Made by a program: the position numbers and the translations under genes. The notes under the pieces were generated by a model. It was not told where the DNA came from. It was given only the letters and a program-made list of their open reading frames with translations, and did no database searches. Positions 48,501 through 60,500 of a stretch of 64,000 nucleotides of DNA are shown here, piece by piece (positions within the stretch are counted from its first letter, which is position 1; each line of letters begins with the position of its first letter). The DNA is from Drosophila pseudoobscura (Eukaryota; Arthropoda; Insecta; Diptera; Drosophilidae), in NCBI RefSeq assembly GCF_009870125.1, contig NC_046681.1, positions 25,194,001 to 25,258,000 of the forward strand. Direction: 5' to 3'.

Positions 48501-51500
48501 TTTGCTGGCGAATCTTTTTGTTCTTGGCGAATCTTTTGACCGATTTGACCGCTGAACCAAAATAAAAGTAAAATTCAAGTAAACGCAGAACAGAACCCCC
48601 TGACAGCCAGTCTTTTGGGGGAGTTGCTAACTGAATTTGCTCTCATTTTGGTTGGCTTTTATTTCGGAGTTGATTCGAGTTTGATTAGATTAACACAATT
48701 AAGAAATTATTATACTTGAAGGAATATTTTTAGCCATGTGAATTTGTTTTTATCAAATATTCAAAGGTCTTTGGTATAATTTTTGTAGCATTTGTAGCTT
48801 TTATGCTGAATATTCTCAGTTTGTAAAGATCTGTTTGCGATTTTGTAAACAAATTACAAATTGCTGAATCAGTAACCAGTTTCAGAGCACTATTTCTCAC
48901 AATACATTAACGTAAGTACAGTTTCTCCAACATCCGATCACTATATCATCAATCACTGTGCTGTCATCTCAACGATCTTTAAAAAAAAGGATTGAAACAT
49001 GTGTTAAGTTTTGCTCAAAACATTTGCACAATCTGTTAAAACTGTCAAAGTATTTCCCAATATCTAACCAGAGATTCTTTAACATTCCCGCCATTCTATC
49101 GTATTTTTACGTATTTTTCTTCTTTGTGAGTTCAGAGATCAAATCCGCAATAATTCAGATGCGCACGCCCTACCCCTAAAGCCCTCTTCACCCCAATCCA
49201 ATCCATCGGATCTCATCCGTTGTCGAAAAAGCAACAGATCACACGCCCACATGTCGTTGGGGTCTCTTTTGATCTTTGGGTCGCATAAAACAATCAACGA
49301 CGGCTTTGGGCTGTTGAAAGTTGATGAAGGTGGCAAGAGATAGGGCGGGCAGTGGATGTATGTATAGTATTATGAGGGGTCTGTCGTACGCCTGTCTGCC
49401 TGACGGTCTATATGGTCGTGCGCCCCCGAGCACGACACTCTGCGTGACGACAGATCGCATGCTCGTCGGTTTGTTCTTGTTTGTAATTAGGGCCAAGCGG
49501 AAGGTCTTTTCGTCAGTGAAGAGTATTGTTTTTTTATATATTTTTTTTTTATAAAAGTTATCAAAGAAATCCTTGTCTGATTGACACACATTTATTTGAC
49601 GAAGATAGACGCGAAAAATGGTTGACTTTCCATTAAAATAGACACCTATAAAATCCAATTGAAAGTTATCAATAAATATTTGAACATCTGTTGGAATTCG
49701 CTGCACGTCACGCACACATTCCCCAATCTTTAGAAAGGTTTCTAAGTCGATCAAACAATCGATGAAAATAATGAGCAAATCCATCAAACAATCGGCAGAA
49801 ATGTGCCCCTCAAATGTAATTTCTTGTAGGATTTTCTAATGTTCTTTTCTTTAGCTCTTATGGCCCCCTCCTGTCAACAGCGGCGCCTCTAATTAGATAT
49901 AGTATGTACAGATGCTACGAGTATATATACATATACATATATTTGTACGACTATGTACGTATACGTGTGTCGTATTTCTTTGAGGTCACTAAGCAGCCGA
50001 ACGTCACGCACTAGGTAATCTTTTTGGCTTTGTTTACTTGCTCTTTGATTTTCAAATTTCTCTGCGTTGATAAAAGCCGAAACACGAAACAAAAAAGAGG
50101 CGAAATAGATAGGAATGCCACTGCCAATATTAGGACTATGCGATGCCCTGATTGTGCTGATTTCTTCTTTATATTTATATGTATAATAATAATAAAAATT
50201 CTGTCAATGATAAATTTTATATAAATAAATCCTCCCTCCTCCATAAATACTCAGAAATCTTCTGCTTGTTACATAAATGTACGATATAGTATGCTTTACC
50301 CTTGTCCTACCTGATTACAGGGTATTGAAACTGTTCTTTTTGTTGCTATTGTAACAGTAAAATTCGTAACATTAAAGCAATGCAGAGGGAAAGAAATCTA
50401 CCGGCGGATTGCTCGCTCAGTGCTTCCTCTCTCTCTCTCTCGTTCTCTTCTGAGATCCAACCGATAACAGTGTTTGTATTGCGCACTGTTTAGATAACAG
50501 GGAAACATTTGTTGGGGCAGACCAGCACCAATTCATTCATTTCAATTTTTTGCCTGCAATGCTCCTCTGCAATTAGACAGTTTTGAACACACTTTTGCTT
50601 TTACTTTTGGTTCATAAAACTTTATATTTATTTGCACTTCCATCCCCGCCCCTTTCTCCGCCCATTTAATTAATTTTTCATTCGTTTTAAGCACGATGTT
50701 CACATAATAATTGCCTTTTCGCCTTGCTGGTAGCAGTATTTTAATGAACTGCCCGAAAGTATGCTTTAAATTTGTTAATTACCTGTGCCGGTGGCATGGT
50801 AATTTCGGGACATTAGTGTGGCACACTGTCGGCTAAATAATATTGCCGATGGCTGTTGGAAATTAAATAAAGGCTGTTGTGGGTTTTAATTTATTAATTT
50901 TAATTTTATTTTAAGCTGAGGATGTTTTTAAGAATTTGAATAAGTTGTTAGAGAATTGTTTTGGATAAGAGATGATTGCGGATCACCAGAAAGCATTTAC
51001 TCAATATGAGTAAATAAATGGATGGCAAATAGTGAAAAAACGTCATTCTTAACAAGTAAATGAGATGCCTGTTTAAGATATTGATGCAAAAAAACTATGA
51101 GTGCTCCGCATAAAAGTTATAATTATCAAACGGTCTTCATTTGCGTATTTCCTTTTCCCTCCAATAGCTAGTCGCATTCAATTTGATTTCCTGAGTCTCA
51201 ACTCTTTTCATTCTCTGATCTCACCGCACCTCAGATCACCTCATGATGTTACAATTCACAGAGAAAAACAAGCAAAGGTCAGTTATAGTACACAATAAAC
51301 GTAGATACGAGTATGAGGTTCATTTCAATAGCAATTAAAATCGTAGTATCAATCGATTAATATGATTATTTTCGATTTGAATAAATAGCTTACGACGCGA
51401 ATGATTTGTTTGATTTGAGTATGTATGGCATTTGCATTGCACACACCTCCGCTGGAAGGCTAATTGCAGGGAATTTTTAAATCAGTTCCGGCAGCTGTTA

Positions 51501-54500
51501 TGCATACAGTACTTGCAGAAAGTGCACCCATAACCAAACCATGAACCACTTAACGTTTTAATCTCTGAACTACAAAGATCTACATGCTGTTTGGACTTGG
51601 ACGAAGCAATACCAGAACAACTCAAAGTCTATCTTTGACTCATCGACTACTGTACAGCTTCTAAACCTAATAAAACAGCTTTGTATACTAGTGCTAAACC
51701 AAGCTCCTGAACTAGGCCTAAATCTACGTTATACTCCCCAAAAACACGCCCCACGTTTCAGAGCCCGTCTTAGACGCGCCCCCGAAAATATCCAGCCCGA
51801 ACGAAGTTGAACGAACCTTTGGAGAGTGAAACAAATAACAACTTCAGGTGAAACATGTTGAGAGCTTTTAATTAGCGAGCTTTTGCAAGAGCTTTGCAGA
51901 TAGATCCACCACTCGCAGAAAAGTGTGTCGCGCGGCTGCATCGTTCACCTGTTTTTTCTCTCTCTCCCCTCCCGAACACACACGGCGATGATCGCTTGCT
52001 CGCTCAACCTCTGCCTCTGCCTCAGTCTCAGCCTCAGTCAGTCTCAGTTCAACCCTCGGGCGTTGCGGTCGCTTTCTGTCGCACTCCTGCACTGCTCGCT
52101 CTCACTAGCCGCCGTGTGCTGCCCCCAAGCCCAAAAAGTTGTCAACTGTCAAATCACGAAAGAAAGAAAGAAGGCGACAAATAAAAGTGGAAAGGGTGGA
52201 AAAGGAAAAGCGAGAAAACAGACCTACCGACAGACAGGCGGATCAATTGAAATTCGGAATAGTTTTCGAAACAAGTCGCGTGTCAACGTAATTACCTTAA
52301 ATGTTTATATAGTGCGTGTGCCTATACAAATACAATCCACAGTGTGTGTGTCCGAGTGTATGTAAACTTGTGCGTGCCAGTGTGCGAGTGTGTGTGTGTG
52401 TGTGTATGGGGCAGCCTCCAAAAACTGCAATCTGAAATGCACATTAAAAGCGAATCGACTTTTAAATCACGGCTCGTTAATTATCACGCCTAGCTGCCAA
52501 ACTCTAAAATAAACAAGAAAATACCGAGTACGATAAGCAAAAACAACAACAAAATATACGTATACGATTATATACACAGTTTTTGGTTGTGTGCAAATAG
52601 TCTCGTGCGTTGCGTTCAATGGTCAGTCAGTCAGTCAGTCAATCAAGCAGTCAGTCATTGCTACAATATATGTACTCGTACGCTTGATGAATGCGCGTTG
52701 CTTTCGATTACGCATACGCCATGTGTGCGCCTCAAGTGCTGTCGCCCTCTAACAGAAATACTCTTGTGCCTTTGCTGTGCATTAAAAATTGATCTAAATG
52801 GGTCTCTAAAATCTTATATTACTGGAAAATATCAAACACAGTGTACAGGATTTCTAAATACACAGAGCGTACATAGCAAGTTTTGGTTGATTTTCTGGAA
52901 AAATACCAAAATATACCAAATACATTTTACTGTTTTCAGTCTTCAATACTTATCCAATCAGGATGATTTTTTCTAGATTTTTAGAAAAGAGCATTGTGCA
53001 CAAATATATTGAATATCAGCTCAATATCTTATAAATTTCAGATATTACAGCGTTTCTAGCCTCCATATGGGTTCATACCTTTTCCAGGGAGGAACATCTG
53101 TCGTTTAAAGACGATATTCTTCATAAAACTTTTCTAGAGCAAAATATAACCGCAACAATGGAAACTGAATGTATTGAAGAGGGGTTTTTTGTGTGTGCTT
53201 TAAACAATAATTGAATGCAAAATTATGCCCATAATAAAAGAAACGTGTTGTAGAGAGACAGAGAGAGGGAGAAGCCATATAAAGAGAATCGAATCAATTG
53301 AATATATAATTCCGAAATGACTTCAGTTAAGTGCAATAACAGAAGCTGACCGATGAAACGGGTTTTTGTTCAACGAATGCCAAATGCAGGCGACTGCAAA
53401 AAATCATCTCAAATGAAAATCTTAAAAAAAAATAAACACAAACAAAAAACAAAGCAACATTCTGTGCCAGGCTCAAAAAGGCGCCAATCAGGCATCTAAT
53501 AAATGCAATTAACACGGCAATAAGTTGATTAATTTCCCATATGCCATATTCCCCACTCGTGGCAAATCCGTGGCAAATCGGAGAACCAAAGAGAACCACC
53601 CTCAACCGCCCACTTAAAGCGGACTTTATACGATCCCCATCGAATCTCAATTAATATTCATTTGCGAATATTCAACCCACGTTTCCTGCCCCTCTACAGG
53701 CACTCCCACTCCGAAGCAGCTGAGAGATATAGGCGTACTCGTAAAAAAAGATCAAAAAGGTCGCGCCTGTCATGTGCCTCGTCCCTCGTAATATAGTCCA
53801 AAATACAACGAAAATATGAAGCGAATACGCTGCTAATTGACAAATAGGAAACTCACGATCGGTCAAAGATATTTATAGCACTCGCTAAACAATCTGAACA
53901 ATCTGACAGCCCCCAAAGCCGCAGAAGCAGCAGCAGCAGCGGCAAGCAGGCTCGTTGACCATTCCCCTGTTCTCTGTTCTCTGTTGCCTGCCTCAAGCCA
54001 GAGCTAAATTGATGTGAATACTACCTATGTATGTATCACATATCGTATCTGTATCTGTATCTGAAGTAAATCAAAATTTATAAAAATAAATTGGATAAAT
54101 ATTCAAATTTGTTTTACAAAATTACTCAACGATAAACGAATTAATTTGCAAGTCTCGAGAACAGCTTTTATAAATAAAATTACACTCCTTGAAAAGTAAT
54201 AATATTCTTTTAAACACGAAACGGTCAATTTTAATAACGGAACATGGGAAAGGTTATATCTTTGGGTTATCAGGTACTGATAAACGATAGATGTGCAAAT
54301 CGATACATAAATCGACTCCTAATCGTCTCTAATAGAACAACTTTGACATCTTTCTGCCTAAAAATGATTCCTAGGAATATTATTTGCCATTCCTGATTCA
54401 TCTTGTTTTCTAATTAATAAAATAATTGTACCAAATTATGCCGTACGCTTCCTCTACACCTTTCGAAGGTCTTTCCCCCTAGATAAATCCCAACAGTTTC

Positions 54501-57500
54501 TTCTGAAAATCCCTTGACACCACACCCGTACATCCAATGACGCCTGCTGTGGCCGTTTGATGCAATTAAACCGAAAAATACGTCTACAATTTGGAAATCA
54601 AAACAAGAGACAACAAACAAACACTCGGCAATAACAACATTAATCCGCACAGTTTGCCAAAAGGAAAATCGGTTGAACGTTGCTTGTTTCGTGGGTTTCC
54701 GTTCCCTTGGGGGAATAATTATATTTAGCTGCAGTCGGCAATTGTTGTACCCTATTGGGGGGTATTCTAGTATTTTGAACAGAATCATATCAGAATACCA
54801 TGAAAAATGTGTCCTTTAATATTGATGCTATCTGGAGGATTCCACAGACTCTGGCTTCTCTGAAAATTTCTGATCTAAATCGGATGACTATATAAGCGGC
54901 GGGAGGGATTTTTCAATTTTAGTAAACAATAAAATTATAATAAATACGAAAATGTGCCAGTCGAATGCCAGCCTTAAATCGAGCAGCAATATGTTTGGTC
55001 ATGCACACGCAATGTATGTTGTTTTAGTACTATTCTTGGGCATTCTCCTTTGCAATCTTTTCTTATAACATCAGCGTCAAGTGAGATCCGTTGATCTATA
55101 TCTTCTATGCAGAGAAACACAGAAACGATCGATCTGCCAGGGTATTGAAAGCTTCGACCCCTGAGGAAAGCCTGCTTTTCATTTTGTTGCTATTGTTGGC
55201 ACCCGATTCGGTGACAAATGCCGTCAGAGAGGGGAACAAAATCTAATAAATTGCATTTGCAATTTGCATGCCCAGAATGTGTTGCCCCTTCTACGTACAA
55301 TACGTATTCGTTTCGATTCTGCTTAATTTTATTGTTTCCGCCAACTAAAAATTGCACATTAGATCATGTCACAATAATTTGATTCTATTTTACATACAAT
55401 CCAAACAGATATACAGATTTGTTTGCCAAAATCTCTATTGAGAATCGTTACGGCGCCTTTTGCGTTGGTTTTCCAATCGCATCGTAGGAATTTATCATCT
55501 AATAATAGGATCCAAAAGGTTCAAGATTCCACAATTAACGATTATTCAAGGTATTCGTGCCAATCGGATTAGAAGAAACTCACGAATTGATTAATAAACT
55601 ACGTCAATTACTATTCAAATTAATCAAAGAATCAATTGACATCTTCTGGACTCTTATGTAAATGCATTCGAATTATTCTGCTATTGAGCCAGTCAAAGAT
55701 GTCAGCATTGGATCGTAAAGATATGGCCAGGGAAATCTTTATCTATAATTGTTTTACGATCACTTCACTGATACCAATTAGAGTGCAATTAGGTGCTATG
55801 ATGGCGTATTTTGGTAGAATCTTTATGGGCTCCTTGATTTCCCCAGACTTGTACCTTCATACATCACTTATGATTGACCAATTAGGGGACTCACAGAACG
55901 CAGATTGCCATATACATTAATGTATATATATAGTTTTGAAATTTGCTTTCGGAGGTGTGTTTGTTTGATGGGGCAACACTTAAGTGTCGCCAGAATTCTT
56001 GGCAATCTCCACTCTCTCATAAATTTCCCTTCCCAAAAAAATACGGAGAATATAAAACAGAATCCGATATAGCCAAGTCGAAGATAATTGTCATCAGGCT
56101 TATTTTGTTTTTGGGTTTTCTTTCTTTCAAAACATTTTGGTTAATTAATCTTTTGCCCCTGCCACGGGAAAATCGCTTTTCATCTGCCATCGGCACCGCC
56201 ACCGGCACATTGGGCACGCGTTGGTCTGCGTTCAACATTTCTGTTCCGTACAAAATGGCCAAGAATCGCGTTAGCTTTGACTTAATTTTATTTCGCCTGA
56301 CGAAACATGTGAAAAATCAATTTTCGTATACGCTAAAAAAAGATCAACAGATCAACAGTGTAGGAAAAAATATAAATAAATAAACAAACGAAACGAAAAT
56401 TGTGTTGAAATGCGTTTGAGATGATGGCTATGATGCTATGTATCGAAGAGAGGGGGGCCGGCGGGCAGGAAGGAAGCTTCTCACGTGAGAGGTTGTTTGG
56501 AAATTGTTGTTCGGTAAATTGAGTTTTGGGTTTCCTCGTGCGCAAATCTCCAACCGCAAAACGAGGTCTTTAGGTCTCTAGATCAATGCAAAATATTAAA
56601 AATTTACACATAATTTACACATGGGACTTTTATATTATTTGTTATTTCGTTTTCTATTGTTTAGTATTTTTGTATTAAAATACTAATTTTTGTGTGTAGA
56701 TATTTTAATATGAAAAGTTTTTACTAAATGTAGTACTTATTACCTTCAGTCTATTCAGTTTATTGAGATTATACAGTTATTTGAGTACATTGAGATCTTA
56801 GAGTTAGTATTTTTTTATTTCGTATTTTTTATTTGAGTTTTTATTTTTTTGGGCGTTTGAAAACCTTCGAACATTATTATTTTTGTATGATTGATATTTA
56901 TTTCTTTATGAGCAATACATTTTACAACTTTGCTAATGAAAAGATACACAAGGAAATTCTTTAGAATCTTAAAAAAAATATTCTAATTGAATTTGGGTCT
57001 CGTCTGCTTTCCGGCATACCCCCAAAAAGCCCACTTTTCACACGCAACTCTTCGGCTCCCAAACACCTGTTCAAAAGGAAAATTCCTCGCAACTGAGGTT
57101 TCCCATAAATTTTCTTTCAGAGGCGTTCGAAGTGGGGTGCTGTAGAGGAATGTAGAAATTTTCCATGCCGTGGCGCACAAATATTTTTACAATTTTTACA
57201 GCAAACCCAAAGAAAAATGCTCATAAATTTTATGTGTGTACTTTCCCCCCATAAATAAGATGGCAGCGCAGCGCTAGACGCACATTACGTATACGAAAAG
57301 AATGCCAGCGAAAATGGTTACAGCAAAGAAATATTTCCTGGGATTTTCCAAGCGGGGCATTTGCTTACGACATTTCCCACAAAAAGCTATTTATAAAATT
57401 ATTTACACTAAGATTTGGGTAAACCGTAACCCCCTCTCGTCTCTGTCCTGTGGCAAAGCAGAGATGGGAAGAGAAAAAAGCAGAGAGAGCCGATAAGATC

Positions 57501-60500
57501 AGATCAGAAAAAGCACAACAGAAAACAGCTGTTTGCTCTATGGCGCCGACAAGCGCTACGCTGCTGCCGAGAATCCGAAACAAACAAAACACACTCGCAA
57601 AAGAAGAACAAAAACAATAAAAATAGGCAGAAAATAGAATAAAGCAGAGAGACTGAGAGAGAGAGAGAGAGAGACCAATAAACAGTAAAAAGCTCACACA
57701 AAACTTGCACGCGCCACCAGGTTGTGATCTGTCACAGGGCGCGCTCTTTTGATGTAAAAAGCTTATTTGCTTGCACTCACACTCACACACTCCCGATACC
57801 ACATTCCTTCTCGTGCATTTCTTTGGGACACTTACAATACATATTAAGAAAACAATGAAGAATCGGGCTATGTGGTTGGGCCTGAGAATATGTTGATCGG
57901 AACGCCACAGATAGGATCACTTTTAAAGCTGCAATAAAAACGATCAATCTCCCAGCAGCCTCTTTTCTTTCTTGTCTTTTAGTGTAGTCCACCGCATGCA
58001 CTCTCTCACTCTAGTGACGCTCTCTCATTTTCGCTCTCTGCCAAGCCCACACGATGCGCGTGAAGCTTTGATTTACGCGCTCGTTTTATTGCACTCTCAC
58101 TCACTCCCATTCCCATGCGCAATGAGCTTTACGCGCTCGCCTTCTTGCACTCTCTCTAGGCACTAGCGCTCTCTTTTTCGCTCTCTCCACCACCCCATTT
58201 AAGCTTTTTGGTTTCATTCAGAAAGCAGCATGAAACCGGCCTGTCCGCCGGGCCGCCCCATGAGAACATTGAACGCATTCGAACGCTCCGCACGTAGGCC
58301 TAACCCCCCGTATATTTTTGTTGTTGCTTGCCAAAGGGCAACAGAGGGAGACGAGACGAGACGCGACTGTCTCGCTCGCACCTTTCGCTTTTTAACGATA
58401 TCTTTCAACCCTCCCCACAGTCGATAAATGTGTAAAAATATTGAAATTAATTTTGAAATACCCAAACAATAAGAAGAAAAAAATGTGAATTGAAAATTTA
58501 AATGTGTTGCAAATTAAATTCAAGTGCTGCTTCTGGCACGACGAATGACAACGACAAAAGCAAATTGCAGATCGCAATAAATTAAAACAATAAAAGGCAG
58601 TCGAGAAGAGACGAAAAAGAAGGAGAACGCTGAGGAGAAGGAGACTGGCAAAATCTACATAAATGTGGTGGTCGCTGTCGTTGTCGTTGTTGCTGCTGGT
58701 GTTGTTGTGCGCGAAAAGTTCTCGATGCCAAAAAATCAAGTGATCAAAAAAACAAGACTGTAAATCGAACAACAGAACAGAACAGAACAGAAATACAGAA
58801 ACAGAACAGAAACGGAAAAGACACCGAGAAACACACGGAACACAAACGGAAAGGAAACAGTAACAGAAGCAGAAACAGAAAAGAAACATCAAAACGTTAC
58901 AACAACAAAAAAAGATGGTTGGCAAAGTCTTTGGCCTGAAAGACTTGGAGCAGTTCAGCAGCCGTCGGAGCAGCGTCTACGTCGATCCCGAGTGCGAAAA
59001 GTTCTTTGAGCTGCCGCTCTTCATAGCTGCCAGCTCGAATGATATCACAACCAAATGCCAGTGCTGGCAGCTCAGTCCAGGTAATAAAAGTCCACACATC
59101 ATCCATCCGATAGCTGAGATCAGACTATAAAAACTCCAGACTAAAACTAAAAACTAGCCAAAAAAGCAGGAAATTTATGTTAATATTTAGAACCGGGTGT
59201 GCAAAAGTTAATTAATTTAATGAAATTAAAGTAATCCCTAGAAAGGAAATTTAGCACAGAATCAGAATCCAGAGGAATGACAGTAATTAATCGCAGAAAT
59301 TAGCTAAATTAGAATCAGAAGAAATCATATGGAATTAGAGGAACAAGCGATAAACCAAAATCAGAGGCTGGTTTTCATGTATTTCGATTTCAATTAGATA
59401 TCTAATGATCCGTGTAGTAATATGAATACATATATTTCCTGAAGGGAAAAAGGGTCTGTAAGAAAGGAATTCATACGTTTCGATTGTATTGAAAACAAAT
59501 TGAAATAATTTCACTTGATGAACAATGAACAATATGAAGGCATGTGCATATAGGGAATATATTGATTACATTCCTTTAGAAATTTTAAAATACATTTTCC
59601 ATTCATTTATAAAAGACGTAAATGCTAATTAGGTTATATTTCAATATTAATTTAATTATGAACGCTAAAAAATGCTTTATTTATTTTGCATTTTGTATCA
59701 ATGATTCACTGTGATACTGAGAATTGTTTAAACGGAAACTGAAAAGTTAAACAAAATAACAATTAGGAAGATCAAGATGACGCCAGAAAGAGAATTGCAA
59801 AGTAAAATGGGGAAAAGTGGTAAAAAAAGAAGATTCAAAGGTACATACATATATAGAAAAAGTTAAAACATTATAAAATTTGATAATAAAGAAGAGAACA
59901 GATCAATTATTATGATCAGAATTTTTACATATGAAAATAATACAAAAGGATCCCAAGGTTACAGATGTATGTAAAACATTCATAAATCTCTTTACACAAG
60001 TCCCGATCCCGATCCGATCATTGTTTCCAATCCATCAACAGAAGAAAAAATCATAAAATGTATACAAAACAAACCAAAATTTTAATATGTTTAACACAAA
60101 TGGAAAAAATTAACGCTGCCGTAAATTCAAGGAAATATAAACAGTAAAATAAAAGCAGTAAAAAAATGAAGAAAAAAATCATTTAAACAAAAAATTAAAA
60201 TCAATCAAATGGTTGTGTAAAATGCTTTACCAAACCAAATTAAGAAAAACAACAACAAATGATACGCGAGTATTTTGTTTGAACAACAAAAAAAAGAAAG
60301 AAATAAAGCTATTTAATACAGATTGGATCTGTTTCAGTAATTGCTAAATTTAATGACAAAACATTTTATGTCTGATTAGGGATTGCAGCATTTTATTGGG
60401 ATTTACAATATGTGAATAATAAAAACACCGATTAGACCCATTAAGATCTGTGTAACATCATAATACATTTAATTATGCATCCAATGCATTTTGTGTGCTT

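Larger units (their letters stand above)
42748..58420 (+). other. Long intronic region of sky between the two alternative first coding exons
   Basis: About 15.7 kb with no convincing conserved exon. It holds microsatellites, AAATACTAAAAATA repeats (45.3-45.6 kb), CTCTCT-rich blocks near 50.4 kb and 52 kb that may be internal promoters, and TAGTATTT runs near 56.7 kb. The longest open stretch (49787-49239, minus) has no recognisable family. Confidence 0.55.

Noticed and set aside
49239..49787. 182-codon open frame on the minus strand in the sky intron, with an ILFTDEKTF-like stretch reminiscent of Tc1/IS630 transposases
   Set aside because: Only one short segment resembles that family, the flanking sequence does not, the composition is AT-driven, and no second catalytic block or inverted repeats were seen.
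51925..52365. 146-codon plus-strand frame
   Set aside because: Low-complexity Leu/Ser/Cys-rich translation of a CTCTG-rich promoter-like block; no conserved features.
57365..57802. 145-codon minus-strand frame resembling a membrane protein
   Set aside because: Translation of GA/A-rich DNA gives Ser/Leu/Phe runs; no family or splice support.
58392..58925. 177-codon minus-strand Phe/Cys/Leu-rich frame
   Set aside because: Antisense of an A-rich 5' leader; the composition explains the hydrophobic translation.
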